Assembly: GCA_013289265.1 (NCBI GenBank)
Contig: JABDAH010000012.1
Span: 1-40,363, forward strand
Direction of reading: 5' to 3'
Origin: Alphaproteobacteria bacterium
GTDB taxonomy: Bacteria; Pseudomonadota; Alphaproteobacteria; UBA9219
DNA length: 40,363 nucleotides
Both the position numbers and the translations under genes were made by a program. The notes beneath the pieces were generated by a model, which worked only from the letters and a program-made list of their open reading frames with translations, had not been told where the DNA came from and did not search any database. Shown here in pieces: positions 1-7,197 of the stretch; within the stretch, counting starts at the first letter, position 1, and every line of letters starts with the position of its first letter.

Positions 1-303
1 CAGCGGCAACGCATTGCCATCGCGCGCGCTATTTTACGCAACCCGTCTTTATTGCTGCTGGATGAAGCGACATCGGCACTCGATGCCGAGAGCGAACATC
101 TGGTGCAAGACGCCCTTAACAGCCTAATGAAGGATCGCACCACGCTTATTATCGCACATCGCCTTGCGACGGTTATGAATGCCGACCGCATAGTAGTGAT
201 GGATCAAGGGCGCATAATCGCCAGCGGCACACATGACAGTTTGGTATCAGAGGGTGGGCTTTATGCAAGACTAGCCTCACTGCAATTTAAAACCGCAGCT
301 TAA
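1..303 (+). CDS. ABC transporter ATP-binding domain, C-terminal fragment (gene enters from the left edge)
   Basis: The reading frame is open from base 1, so the start lies outside the window and 100 residues are visible. These are the end of an ABC nucleotide-binding domain: the helix after the signature motif ([11 protein letters not shown]), Walker B with D-loop ([12 protein letters not shown]) and the switch histidine (IIAHRLATV). The tail [12 protein letters not shown]...GLYARL is typical of ABCB/MsbA-like exporters in which the ATPase follows a six-helix membrane domain. The family couples ATP hydrolysis to export of lipids, peptides or drugs. The substrate cannot be told from this piece, and the membrane part is not visible. 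Confidence 0.93.
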   Translation, partial: QRQRIAIARAILRNPSLLLLDEATSALDAESEHLVQDALNSLMKDRTTLIIAHRLATVMNADRIVVMDQGRIIASGTHDSLVSEGGLYARLASLQFKTAA

Positions 304-413
304 CTGACTGTAATATAAGCTATTTTACGAAACTATTGGGCATTCGCCGCTTACATCCTATAACAATCGGATAATTCAAATAATCATTACTTAGTTTATA
401 TTGGAGCTTTGAA

Positions 414-812
414 GTGTTTGACGAATATTCATATTGCATTGTCATTAAACAAGACCGCACTGCGCCATCCCCCATTAAATATGTAGAAATAAGCACCGAT
501 GCCTCGGGCCAAGAAACTGGTCGAGTTTATGTGGAAGGGATGAGCTATAAAAACGCGTGGAACATAATTGGCTTTGCACTTCGCAGTCATGGATTAGGCA
601 TTAGCAAAGAAGAATCTTGCGTTGTGCTAACTTGCCGAAAGCACAAAGCAACATATGGCGATATTTTTGATAAGCTCAAAAGCATTGGTCAACTTACCCA
701 AGATCAATATGATGATGCCAAAAGACAACTGCAAGAGCGACGGGAGTCCCGCGAAGCCGCACGACATAAATTGCAACGCAGGATACTATCTTTTAGTGGC
801 GCACGCTTGTAA
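414..812 (+). CDS. Hypothetical protein with SHOCT-like C-terminal segment
   Basis: This 132-residue protein starts at GTG, preceded by GGAG at 403-406 with 7 nt spacing. I do not recognise the N-terminal 80 residues, which look like a small soluble alpha/beta domain and have no signal peptide. Residues about 84-110 (DIFDKLKSIGQLTQDQYD...) resemble a SHOCT short C-terminal domain: a helix, a turn of the type G-x-L-T, then a second helix. A basic, helical tail follows. SHOCT segments are thought to mediate oligomerisation or protein contacts and do not fix a function. The gene stands alone between the ABC transporter and a strong terminator, and is AT-richer than the core genes around it. Confidence 0.72.
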   Translation: MFDEYSYCIVIKQDRTAPSPIKYVEISTDASGQETGRVYVEGMSYKNAWNIIGFALRSHGLGISKEESCVVLTCRKHKATYGDIFDKLKSIGQLTQDQYDDAKRQLQERRESREAARHKLQRRILSFSGARL

Positions 813-840
813 CGAATAAATCTGCATTACACTTCAACAA

Positions 841-871
841 AAAAGGGCATCCGTTTGGCGGATGCCCTTTT
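841..871 (+). terminator. Rho-independent terminator
   Basis: A perfect 13-bp stem (AAAAGGGCATCCG at 841-853 with CGGATGCCCTTTT at 859-871) encloses the 5-nt loop TTTGG, and the T-run ends the stem. It lies 28 nt after the stop of the unknown gene. The A-run on the 5' side could let it act in both directions and so also close the minus-strand rhlE unit. Confidence 0.88.
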
Positions 872-882
872 CTCTTACCGCA

Positions 883-967
883 GCGTCATGCCCGCGAAGG
901 CGGGCATCTATCTTTTTTAAATAAAATGGATTCCCGACAGCCGCTAAAGCGGCTTCGGGAATGACGC
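883..967. repeat. Family A palindromic intergenic repeat, copy 1
   Basis: The 85-bp element is bounded by perfect inverted ends GCGTCAT (883-889) and ATGACGC (961-967). Inside are two hairpins, GCCCGCgaaGGCGGGC and a CCCGA...TCGGG palindrome. It lies between convergent units, just beyond the terminator and the end of rhlE. Related copies lie near 2313, 7151, 31464 and 34317. Confidence 0.85.
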
Positions 968-993
968 CATTATTGGACTAAATTCTACTTACC

Positions 994-2277
994 TTAAGCT
1001 GCTGTTGAACGTTCGCTGCGAGGTTTGAAAGAACGACGCTTGCCGGCATAACCGCCACCGCCGCCTTCTTTGCCGTCACGCTTGCCGCCGAAGCCGCCGG
1101 ACTTGCCAGCATAGCCACCAGGCTTGCCACCACCACCGAAACCACGGCGATGATTAGGGCGTTGCTCGCTGCGCGGCTCATGAACCACGGGAGCGCCGGG
1201 GTTCATCAAACGATGAATGGCGTTCCATTTTTGACGGTCAGCAGGTGTCAGGAAGTTGATCGCCTTGCCCGAAGCACCGGCACGGGCCGTACGGCCAATG
1301 CGATGAATGTAATCTTCGGGGCACTGCGGCAGATCATAATTGATGACCAGTTCGATATGCGGAACATCAAGGCCGCGGGCGGCGAGATCAGTCGCCACAA
1401 GGACGCGGAACTTCTTGTCACGGAAGCCCTGAATAACCTTGTCACGGCGCGACTGGCGCAAATCGCCGTGAATCGCGTCAGAGACGTGGTTCTGTTTCGA
1501 GAGCTTATCCGCCAGTTTTTCGGTGCCATATTTCGTTTTCACGAAAATGATTGCCGAACCTTTATGCGCGGCCAACTGTTCCAGAAGCTTGGCGTATTTC
1601 TCGCTATCGCTGGTGTGGATCAGTTCCTGTTTAATATTCGGCGCAGCTTCGGTAGTTGAGCCGGCGCTGATACGCTTCGGATTATTCAGGTATTTCGATG
1701 ACAGCTTGACGATGCCTGCTGGCAAAGTTGCTGAGAACAGCATTGTCTGCCGTTCTTTCGGAATATGGTTCACGATGCGTTCGATCTGAATGCCAAAACC
1801 CATGTCCAGCATGCGGTCGGTTTCATCCAGAACCAGAAAGCGCGTATTCGCCAGTTTTAGGCTGCCGCGTTGCAAATGGTCATTGATACGACCAGGCGTG
1901 CCGACAATCAGGCGCGGATACTGTTGCAATTGACGGAACTGCTTTGGCATCGGCTCACCGCCGATCAACAAAGCGGCTTTCAGGCCGGGGATTGCAATCA
2001 TCTGCTGCAAGGCCGCCATAACCTGCGAAGCCAGTTCGCGTGTCGGGGTCATAATCAGGGCAGAAGCTTGGGGATTGTCCATCAGCTTGGCGATTATAGG
2101 AATGCCAAAAGCGCCGGTCTTACCGGTTCCGGTCTGGGCAGAACCCAGAATGTCATGTCCGGCCAAGGCTTCGGGAATTGCGTCTCTTTGAATTGGCGTT
2201 GGCGTTGTGAACTTCATACGCTCAAGCGCTTGCAGTAACTTTGGCGGCAAGCCAAAGCCGTTAAAATCTGTAGTCAT
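994..2277 (-). CDS. rhlE: DEAD-box ATP-dependent RNA helicase, RhlE type
   Basis: The protein (427 aa) unwinds short RNA duplexes, with likely roles in ribosome assembly or RNA decay. All helicase motifs are present in order: Q motif (FTTPTPIQ), motif I AQTGTGKT (K53), PTRELASQ, TPGR, motif II at 151-154, SAT at 182-184, ATDLAARGLDV and HRIGRTARAG at 325-334. A Gly/Arg/Lys-rich tail of about 45 residues, typical of RhlE-like RNA contacts, ends the protein. Motif II reads DETD instead of DEAD. I chose the ATG at 2277 (MTTDFNGFG), where family similarity begins; an in-frame codon upstream would add 16 unlikely residues. It lies downstream of the csp gene on the same strand, and the two may be cold-induced together. 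Confidence 0.93.
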   Translation of the reverse strand: MTTDFNGFGLPPKLLQALERMKFTTPTPIQRDAIPEALAGHDILGSAQTGTGKTGAFGIPIIAKLMDNPQASALIMTPTRELASQVMAALQQMIAIPGLKAALLIGGEPMPKQFRQLQQYPRLIVGTPGRINDHLQRGSLKLANTRFLVLDETDRMLDMGFGIQIERIVNHIPKERQTMLFSATLPAGIVKLSSKYLNNPKRISAGSTTEAAPNIKQELIHTSDSEKYAKLLEQLAAHKGSAIIFVKTKYGTEKLADKLSKQNHVSDAIHGDLRQSRRDKVIQGFRDKKFRVLVATDLAARGLDVPHIELVINYDLPQCPEDYIHRIGRTARAGASGKAINFLTPADRQKWNAIHRLMNPGAPVVHEPRSEQRPNHRRGFGGGGKPGGYAGKSGGFGGKRDGKEGGGGGYAGKRRSFKPRSERSTAA

Positions 2278-2312
2278 GTTATTTCTCTTTTCATTAAGCA
2301 AGGTAAAAATTA

Positions 2313-2409
2313 ACGTCATGCCCACGGCTGCGCACTGGCAGCCCTGATGGGATCCATAGTCAAGCGTTCACTTGCAGGAAATGGACTCCCGCTTGCGCGG
2401 GAGTGACGT
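2313..2409. repeat. Family A palindromic repeat, copy 2 (between csp and rhlE)
   Basis: Ends ACGTCAT (2313-2319) and GTGACGT (2403-2409) form an imperfect inverted pair around a 97-bp element. Its right part is a strong hairpin, ACTCCCGCttgcGCGGGAGT. It sits in the 169-bp gap between two same-strand genes, where it could act as a partial terminator or RNA-stability element between csp and rhlE. Confidence 0.72.
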
Positions 2410-2446
2410 CAAGATTAAACGCTGTCTTAAAGTAGCTAGTCGCTGA

Positions 2447-2662
2447 TTAAGCGGCTTCGCCGATCAGCTTCAGATTTGCTGCCGAAGTCTTGCCCTTGTT
2501 CGTGGCAAGTTCGTAGCTGATAGACTGACCTTCTTTGAGGTCATTCAGGCCAGCGCGTTCCAAAGCGCTGATATGGACGAATACGTCCGCGCCGCCTTCT
2601 GAAGGCTGAATGAAACCGAAACCTTTATTGGTGTTGAACCACTTAACTTTGCCGTTTGCCAT
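2447..2662 (-). CDS. csp: Cold-shock domain protein (CspA family)
   Basis: This 71-residue protein is a single OB-fold cold-shock domain that binds single-stranded RNA or DNA and melts secondary structure. Both RNA-binding motifs are present, KGFGFI (RNP1) and VFVHIS (RNP2), and the start [10 protein letters not shown] is typical. The ATG at 2662 is preceded by AAGGAAAAG at good spacing; an upstream in-frame codon would add 16 residues foreign to the family. The gene follows a non-coding stretch of roughly 270 bp that may form a long 5' leader, as is common for cold-shock genes, though I could not define a promoter there. An rhlE-type helicase follows. Confidence 0.95.
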   Translation of the reverse strand: MANGKVKWFNTNKGFGFIQPSEGGADVFVHISALERAGLNDLKEGQSISYELATNKGKTSAANLKLIGEAA

Positions 2663-2930
2663 AGTACTTTTCCTTGTATCAGTTATCCGGCTTCGACATG
2701 AAACCGGCATTGAGCGTAGCGACTTTAAGGGTGTCCCATCATTGGAACATCCTTTTCAAAACTCATCACAAACGCAGGAAAGGTAGGCTTTAGGCCGTTC
2801 TTTCAATAATGCAGTCAGAAACGGCATAGCAAAAGCGAGAGTTATGTCTAAACTCAGGGCGTAACATACAGGTTATTGAAAAATAAGCAAGAAAATTAAT
2901 GGTTGCGGGGGTTGTGTCTAGATAAAGGCA
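2663..2930. other. Non-coding region upstream of csp
   Basis: No convincing gene was found on either strand. The stretch is AT-rich and lies upstream of the minus-strand csp gene, so it probably carries its promoter and leader. I found no hairpin strong enough to name. Confidence 0.4.
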
Positions 2931-3113
2931 CTATTTTTGCTGGGCTAGACCGTCAACAGTACGTTTGAGTTCGTCGATCTCATCCTGCTGTTTTGAAACA
3001 GTTTCCTGTAGTTTTGCTACAGTTTCGTGATCCCCATCGAATAAGGCTTTAAATTCTTGCATCGCCTTAACCAGAACAGGCGTTATTTTTGTATAACAAT
3101 CAGGACAATTATC
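2931..3113 (-). pseudogene. Possible C-terminal remnant of a tail-fibre / S74-chaperone-like protein
   Basis: The minus strand has an open frame of 60 codons ending at TAG (2931-2933), with no good start at its 5' end; a TGA precedes it at 3114-3116. The peptide runs YTKITPVLVKAMQEFKALF... and ends in a heptad-like coiled coil (QDEIDELKRTVDGLAQQ). This pattern, a short 'P-V-L-V-K-A-x-Q-E' helix then a terminal coiled coil, is common at the C-terminus of phage tail fibres and other proteins with an S74 intramolecular chaperone domain. The upstream domain is missing, so a decayed fragment is the simplest reading. An internal ATG at 3062 would give a 43-residue coiled-coil peptide as an alternative. 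Confidence 0.35.
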
Positions 3114-3987
3114 TCAATATATAACGAAAATGACTTCTGTTTTTATCGGCTTTATCGAAGTCGCGCATAGGCTCACTGATCATGTATGAATCTATATCCC
3201 CGGAAAGAAGCATTTTGTTATCGTAATAGCCAAATTCAATAAGCCGATTTTGAAAATTTCTAAAATAGCGCGGAGCCCTTGTTCGATTAAGCAACCCAAT
3301 ATGCCCGAACGGTTCATCAGCCTCATCGAGCGCATTCGGAGTGGTCATGCAAACCATCCCATCGTTTTTAACAAGAGACATGCATTTTTCTGTGAAATCG
3401 ACATGTAAGTCAGCTGGCAGATGCTCAAGAATATCGACGGCAAAAACGACATCCACCTTAGATGCCTCCAATTTAAAGGCATCTCCGCATGCAAACTTTA
3501 CATTCCTTAATGCATTAAATTTATTGGCATAAAGTATTGAATTCGGATCTAAGTCTACCCCAACAATTTGCGACTGAGGAAATACCAAGCCCAGATTGTA
3601 CGTTGCGTAACCCATACCGCAGCCCACATCAAGAATAAGGCTTTCCGATTTTTTCAACGACGGATAGAACCCATAATACATGGCCCAATGTGCAAGCGCC
3701 CATTCCGCAAAAGGCTTAAATTTCTCCAAACTAGTCTGAGGTACACCTGCACCTGGCCATCCTGCCCTAATATCGCCCCCTCCATAACAAACCCTTCGCG
3801 TTAACTCGAGAATAGGTTCGTTGTCGCAAAGAGAACCAATGGGCAACCCAAGTTTAGGAAGCTCGGGTGATGATTCAGAAACTGCGACCACCGAATGAAT
3901 GGAATCAGTTTCGGCTAGCGCCTGTTGAATGGATAAGTTGTCTGCCGAAAAGCGGTTATACTTGGTTCGATCACGCGTTGATGGCAT
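3109..3987 (-). CDS. Class I SAM-dependent methyltransferase
   Basis: The protein has a Rossmann-type methyltransferase core in its middle: motif I ILDVGCGMGYATYN, the acidic ribose-binding strand (IVGVDLDP), CGDAF, and post-I/IV strand VVFAVDILEHL. Such proteins move a methyl group from S-adenosylmethionine to a small molecule, lipid, sugar or protein; the substrate is unknown. About 110 N-terminal residues precede the core and resemble nothing I recognise. The start is uncertain: I prefer the ATG at 3987 (MPSTRDRTKYN), but the frame stays open to 4119 and neither start has a strong ribosome-binding site. The gene is AT-richer than purC next to it, has no operon partner, and may have been acquired. 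Confidence 0.75.
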   Translation of the reverse strand: MPSTRDRTKYNRFSADNLSIQQALAETDSIHSVVAVSESSPELPKLGLPIGSLCDNEPILELTRRVCYGGGDIRAGWPGAGVPQTSLEKFKPFAEWALAHWAMYYGFYPSLKKSESLILDVGCGMGYATYNLGLVFPQSQIVGVDLDPNSILYANKFNALRNVKFACGDAFKLEASKVDVVFAVDILEHLPADLHVDFTEKCMSLVKNDGMVCMTTPNALDEADEPFGHIGLLNRTRAPRYFRNFQNRLIEFGYYDNKMLLSGDIDSYMISEPMRDFDKADKNRSHFRYILR

Positions 3988-4340
3988 TGCGAAGGCTTTC
4001 AAAAAAATGTAATTCGTACCCGGCAAATGCGCCCGACAGAGCCAAGGAACCACCCCCATCGAGTGGTCAGGAGTTAATGCTAGTGCATGTGTAGCCTTGG
4101 GTAAGAACTTCGAATGCAACGATGTTAACCATCCCTAACTCTTTTAGCCATAGAAATTCAGAACAGCTCCTCCTAAAATCTAAAGCTGAGTCGGCGTTTT
4201 CTATAGATTTGGCCCGAATTCCTTCAACATACACCTCGATTTTCAATGTAGCTTCACGTCCCCACCCTTGCTATACGTTTAAGGGAACCGCAGCCACCCA
4301 CAGCAAGCAATAGGGACTGCAACCTGAAACGGTTAACACA
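3988..4340. other. Non-coding region between methyltransferase and purC
   Basis: This divergent intergenic region must hold the promoters for the methyltransferase (minus) and the purine genes (plus). Short frames are present but lack ribosome-binding sites and family resemblance. Part of it, up to 4119, could be methyltransferase N-terminus if the upstream start is used. No riboswitch was recognised ahead of purC. Confidence 0.35.
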
Positions 4341-5126
4341 ATGAATTTTCGCATGAATCGTCGCCGCCGCCTTTATGAAGGCAAAGCCAAGGTTTTATTT
4401 GAAGGGCCGGAGCCCGGCACCCTTGTGCAATATTTCAAGGACGACGCCACCGCCTTCAATAATCAGAAAAAAGGCACCATTACCGGTAAAGGTGTTCTGA
4501 ACAACCGTATTTCCGAATACCTGATGACCAAGCTGGGCGAGATCGGCGTGCCGACGCATTTCATGCGCCGCCTGAATATGCGGGAGCAGCTGATACGCAA
4601 AGTTGAGATTATCCCTATCGAAGTTGTGGTGCGCAATATCGTGGCGGGTTCTCTCGCCAAGCGCCTCGGCATCGAAGAAGGTACCGTTCTGCCGCGCTCG
4701 ATCGTCGAGTTTTACTATAAGAAAGACGAGCTCGGTGATCCGATGGTGTCGGACGAGCACATCACCGCTTTCGGCTGGGCCAGCCCGCATGAGCTGGAAG
4801 AAATCATGTCGCTGGCTCTGCGTATCAATGATTATCTATCCGGTCTGTTTCTCGGCATCGGCCTGAAACTGATCGATTTCAAGCTGGAATTCGGCCGCCT
4901 GTGGGACAATGACGAAATGCGCATTGTTCTGGCCGACGAAATCAGCCCTGACGGCTGCCGCCTATGGGACGTTCGCACCAACGAGAAAATGGACAAGGAC
5001 CGTTTCCGCCAGGATCTCGGCAAGGTCGAGGAAGCCTATCAGGAAGTCGCCAAACGCCTCGGCATTCTGCCTGAAGGCATCATTCCCCAGGAAATCCGCC
5101 CCGAAGCAAGTGAGAAAGACGAATGA
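4341..5126 (+). CDS. purC: Phosphoribosylaminoimidazole-succinocarboxamide synthase (SAICAR synthetase)
   Basis: PurC joins CAIR and aspartate with ATP hydrolysis to give SAICAR in de novo purine synthesis, in the cytoplasm. The 261-residue length fits the single-domain bacterial enzyme. The start of the fold ([17 protein letters not shown]), the first signature ([14 protein letters not shown]) and the second ([14 protein letters not shown]) are all present. A second ATG at 4353 ([11 protein letters not shown]) matches the usual family N-terminus better than 4341; neither has a clear ribosome-binding site. The stop overlaps the purS start (ATGA at 5123-5126), implying translational coupling. 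Confidence 0.96.
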   Translation: MNFRMNRRRRLYEGKAKVLFEGPEPGTLVQYFKDDATAFNNQKKGTITGKGVLNNRISEYLMTKLGEIGVPTHFMRRLNMREQLIRKVEIIPIEVVVRNIVAGSLAKRLGIEEGTVLPRSIVEFYYKKDELGDPMVSDEHITAFGWASPHELEEIMSLALRINDYLSGLFLGIGLKLIDFKLEFGRLWDNDEMRIVLADEISPDGCRLWDVRTNEKMDKDRFRQDLGKVEEAYQEVAKRLGILPEGIIPQEIRPEASEKDE

Positions 5127-5362
5127 AAATCCGCGTTGATGTAATGTTGAAAGACGGTGTTCTGGACCCGCAGGGCAAAGCTATCGGCCACGCGCTTGAT
5201 ACGCTTGGTTTCAAGGGCGTGCAGGATGTGCGCGTCGGCAAAACGATTGAACTGGATATCGCCGAAACCAATGCCGAAAAAGCATCCGCTACGGCAAAAA
5301 GCATGGCGGAAAAATTGCTCGCCAACCAAGTGATCGAAGATTTCCGCGTTAGCGTCCTGTAA
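5123..5362 (+). CDS. purS: Phosphoribosylformylglycinamidine synthase subunit PurS
   Basis: PurS (79 aa) is the small dimeric subunit that holds PurL and PurQ together in the three-part FGAM synthase, allowing ammonia transfer from glutamine. The sequence shows the family start [20 protein letters not shown], the glycine turn [13 protein letters not shown], and the C-terminal strand [10 protein letters not shown]. It overlaps purC by 4 bp. In many alphaproteobacteria purQ and purL follow directly; here an unrelated lipoprotein gene follows after 26 bp, so the large subunits must be encoded elsewhere. Confidence 0.95.
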   Translation: MKIRVDVMLKDGVLDPQGKAIGHALDTLGFKGVQDVRVGKTIELDIAETNAEKASATAKSMAEKLLANQVIEDFRVSVL

Positions 5363-5388
5363 CTGTCCTCCATTTTTGTATTCCCGCC

Positions 5389-5742
5389 ATGCTTAAAATC
5401 AAAACCATTCCATCACTTTCCACAGTCGGCGCATTTGCGCTGATCCTTGTCCTGCTTGCTGGTTGCGGATGCTTCCCCTGCAATGATGACAGTTTTGGCG
5501 GCAAGACCTATTTGCAACTGGCGCCACTGTCGCCGCCACCGGATATGTACGAAGCCGTACCTCAAGGCGCCAATTCCCGCACTACGACGTGGCGTCCCGG
5601 CTACTGGGATTTTGGCAGCGGCAATTTCACATGGGTTTCGGGTGAGATCATCGCGCGTCCTTCGGCAACAGCCGTCTGGTCGCCAGATCACTGGAACCGC
5701 CACACTTTTGGCTGGGGCTTTGTTCCAGGCCATTGGCAATAA
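5389..5742 (+). CDS. Small lipoprotein with YxWxPGYW-type aromatic repeats
   Basis: This 117-residue protein has a lipoprotein signal: a hydrophobic stretch (AFALILVLL) ending in the lipobox LLAGC, with the acylated Cys near residue 26. The mature part is rich in Trp, Tyr, Pro and Gly and carries two copies of a W-x-P-G-[YH]-W motif (WRPGYWDF near 68 and FVPGHWQ at the end), like the YXWGXW-repeat lipoproteins of Proteobacteria. Their function is not known. It is probably anchored to the outer membrane. It lies 26 bp after purS and 6 bp before the YceI gene, so it may share a transcript with both. Confidence 0.82.
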   Translation: MLKIKTIPSLSTVGAFALILVLLAGCGCFPCNDDSFGGKTYLQLAPLSPPPDMYEAVPQGANSRTTTWRPGYWDFGSGNFTWVSGEIIARPSATAVWSPDHWNRHTFGWGFVPGHWQ

Positions 5743-5748
5743 GACATC

Positions 5749-6351
5749 ATGCGGCGGCTGCTTTGTCTGCTGCTTGCTTTGACGTTATTTCCGGCCGGGC
5801 TACATGCTGCGGATAACTCCACCACCTATTACATCCCCCCACCGCAATTTAATGCGTCGCTGCAGATTATGGATGGCGGCTTTGTCAATCTGACGGCCCT
5901 GTTCCGCAACGCCACCGGCAGCTTCACTTTTGATGATACCGCTAAGGCGATTAGCAACTTACGTCTGGCGATTGATGCGACCAGCCTGCTTGCCAGTAAC
6001 GATGCTAACCAGCGCGATATCGCCAATTTGTTAGACGCTTTCAAATATTCTGAGATCCGCATCACGGCACCCGATGCCGTTACATTCAAAGATGACAAAG
6101 CCGAGATCAAGGCTACGCTCTCGTTTCACGGCAGCAATAAGCCGGTGACACTGGAAGCAACCCTTAACCGTATCGGCAAAACACCGATCAGCAGCAGCAT
6201 GTGGGGCGGCGAAGGTCAGGCAATCGGCCTCACGCTACACACCACGATCAAACGCGCAGATTTCGGCATGGCTGACGAAGCAGCAGCAGTCCCTGCCCGC
6301 TTCGGCGATACGATCACGCTGGCGTTGGATGTGCAGGCGATAAAACAGTGA
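5749..6351 (+). CDS. YceI family periplasmic protein
   Basis: The 200-residue protein starts with a clear Sec signal peptide (MRRLLCLLLALTLFPAGLHA, cleaved after AxA). The mature part follows the YceI lipocalin-like fold: the G-S-F-T-F-D strand (TGSFTFDD), paired hydrophobic strands, the F-K-Y-S/P segment (DAFKYSEIRI), the F-H-G motif (LSFHGSNKPVTLEATL) and the closing R-A-D-F-G-M turn. YceI-like proteins bind isoprenoid-type lipids in the periplasm; the ligand here is unknown. Its stop overlaps the next gene's GTG start (GTGA), which suggests coupling with the deacetylase. Confidence 0.9.
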   Translation: MRRLLCLLLALTLFPAGLHAADNSTTYYIPPPQFNASLQIMDGGFVNLTALFRNATGSFTFDDTAKAISNLRLAIDATSLLASNDANQRDIANLLDAFKYSEIRITAPDAVTFKDDKAEIKATLSFHGSNKPVTLEATLNRIGKTPISSSMWGGEGQAIGLTLHTTIKRADFGMADEAAAVPARFGDTITLALDVQAIKQ

Positions 6352-7145
6352 TTACCTTCACCGTCGATCTGGAAGACCCGACCGAGCGTTACGAACCCGA
6401 CGGTCGCCATGTCATCATGACGCGGCGCATTCTGGACATGTGCAAAAAGATGCAGCGCCGTGCGACATTTTTTATTGTCGGTCGGGTGGCAGCGAGCGCG
6501 CCGCGGTTGCTGCAGGAAATTATCGCGGGCGGACACGAAGTCGCCTATCACTCCCATAATCATGTGCCGCTGACGGAAGAAAAGCCGGCGCGATTCAGGC
6601 GCGAAAGCGCCGAAGACAAAGACCGGTTCGAACAAATAACCGGCCATGCCGTTTGGGGCTTTCGCGCGCCGCGTTTTTCCCTGACACCCCAAAGCCTATG
6701 GGCGATTGATATTTTGGGAGAACTTGGCTTTCGTTATTCGTCCAGCGTTATGCCAACAAATATTTCTCTGTTCGGATTACCTAATGCGGCAAGGACACCA
6801 AGCATCTGGCCTAACGGGCTTATCGAACTTCCGCTACCGGTGGCCAATATTGGGCCGCTACGCATTCCTTATCTGGGTGGGATTTATTTATACGCTTTGC
6901 CGGATTTCCTCACCCGCTACTGGGTCAGCAAGGCGAGCCCGCAGGAAATGCTGTGGACCTATACACATCCCTATGATTTCGACCGAGAGAATAAATTTGC
7001 ACCAATGCCGCATACGCCGCGTTGGGTTAGTTTAGTGCTCGGTGCCTCGCGCTATGTCGCTGAAGATAAAATCCGCCGTATTTTGAGGGGGGCAAACGCA
7101 CCGCCACTGGCTGAGCGGGTGGCAAAACATATCATCAAAGAATAA
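6348..7145 (+). CDS. Polysaccharide deacetylase (NodB homology, XrtA-system-like)
   Basis: The 265-residue enzyme probably removes acetyl groups from a polysaccharide or a lipid-linked sugar. It begins at GTG within the YceI stop. NodB motifs are in order: TVDLED (D7, D10), ATFFIVG (40-45), the metal-binding H-x3-H (H68 and H72 in YHSHNH), RAPRFS (106-111) and the late strand PLP. The sequence resembles the deacetylases found with exosortase/exopolysaccharide loci (WAIDILGELGFRYSSSV). No signal peptide is seen, so it may act in the cytoplasm. It shares an apparent transcript with envelope proteins, which fits a cell-surface role. Confidence 0.88.
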   Translation: MITFTVDLEDPTERYEPDGRHVIMTRRILDMCKKMQRRATFFIVGRVAASAPRLLQEIIAGGHEVAYHSHNHVPLTEEKPARFRRESAEDKDRFEQITGHAVWGFRAPRFSLTPQSLWAIDILGELGFRYSSSVMPTNISLFGLPNAARTPSIWPNGLIELPLPVANIGPLRIPYLGGIYLYALPDFLTRYWVSKASPQEMLWTYTHPYDFDRENKFAPMPHTPRWVSLVLGASRYVAEDKIRRILRGANAPPLAERVAKHIIKE

Positions 7146-7150
7146 CTAAT

Positions 7151-7186
7151 GCGTCATGCCCGCGAAAGCGGCTTCGCGAATGACGC
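7151..7186. repeat. Family A palindromic repeat, copy 3 (short form), likely bidirectional terminator
   Basis: Ends GCGTCAT (7151-7157) and ATGACGC (7180-7186) are perfect inverted repeats around CCGCGAAAGCGGCTTCGCG. This short copy lies in the 52-bp gap between two convergent genes, so it could stop or protect both transcripts. It lacks a T-run, so intrinsic termination is uncertain. Confidence 0.75.
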
Positions 7187-7197
7187 TGAGAGGTGAT

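Noticed and set aside
4122-4313. 63-codon plus-strand frame before purC
   Set aside because: No Shine-Dalgarno and no recognisable pattern; more likely part of the divergent promoter region.
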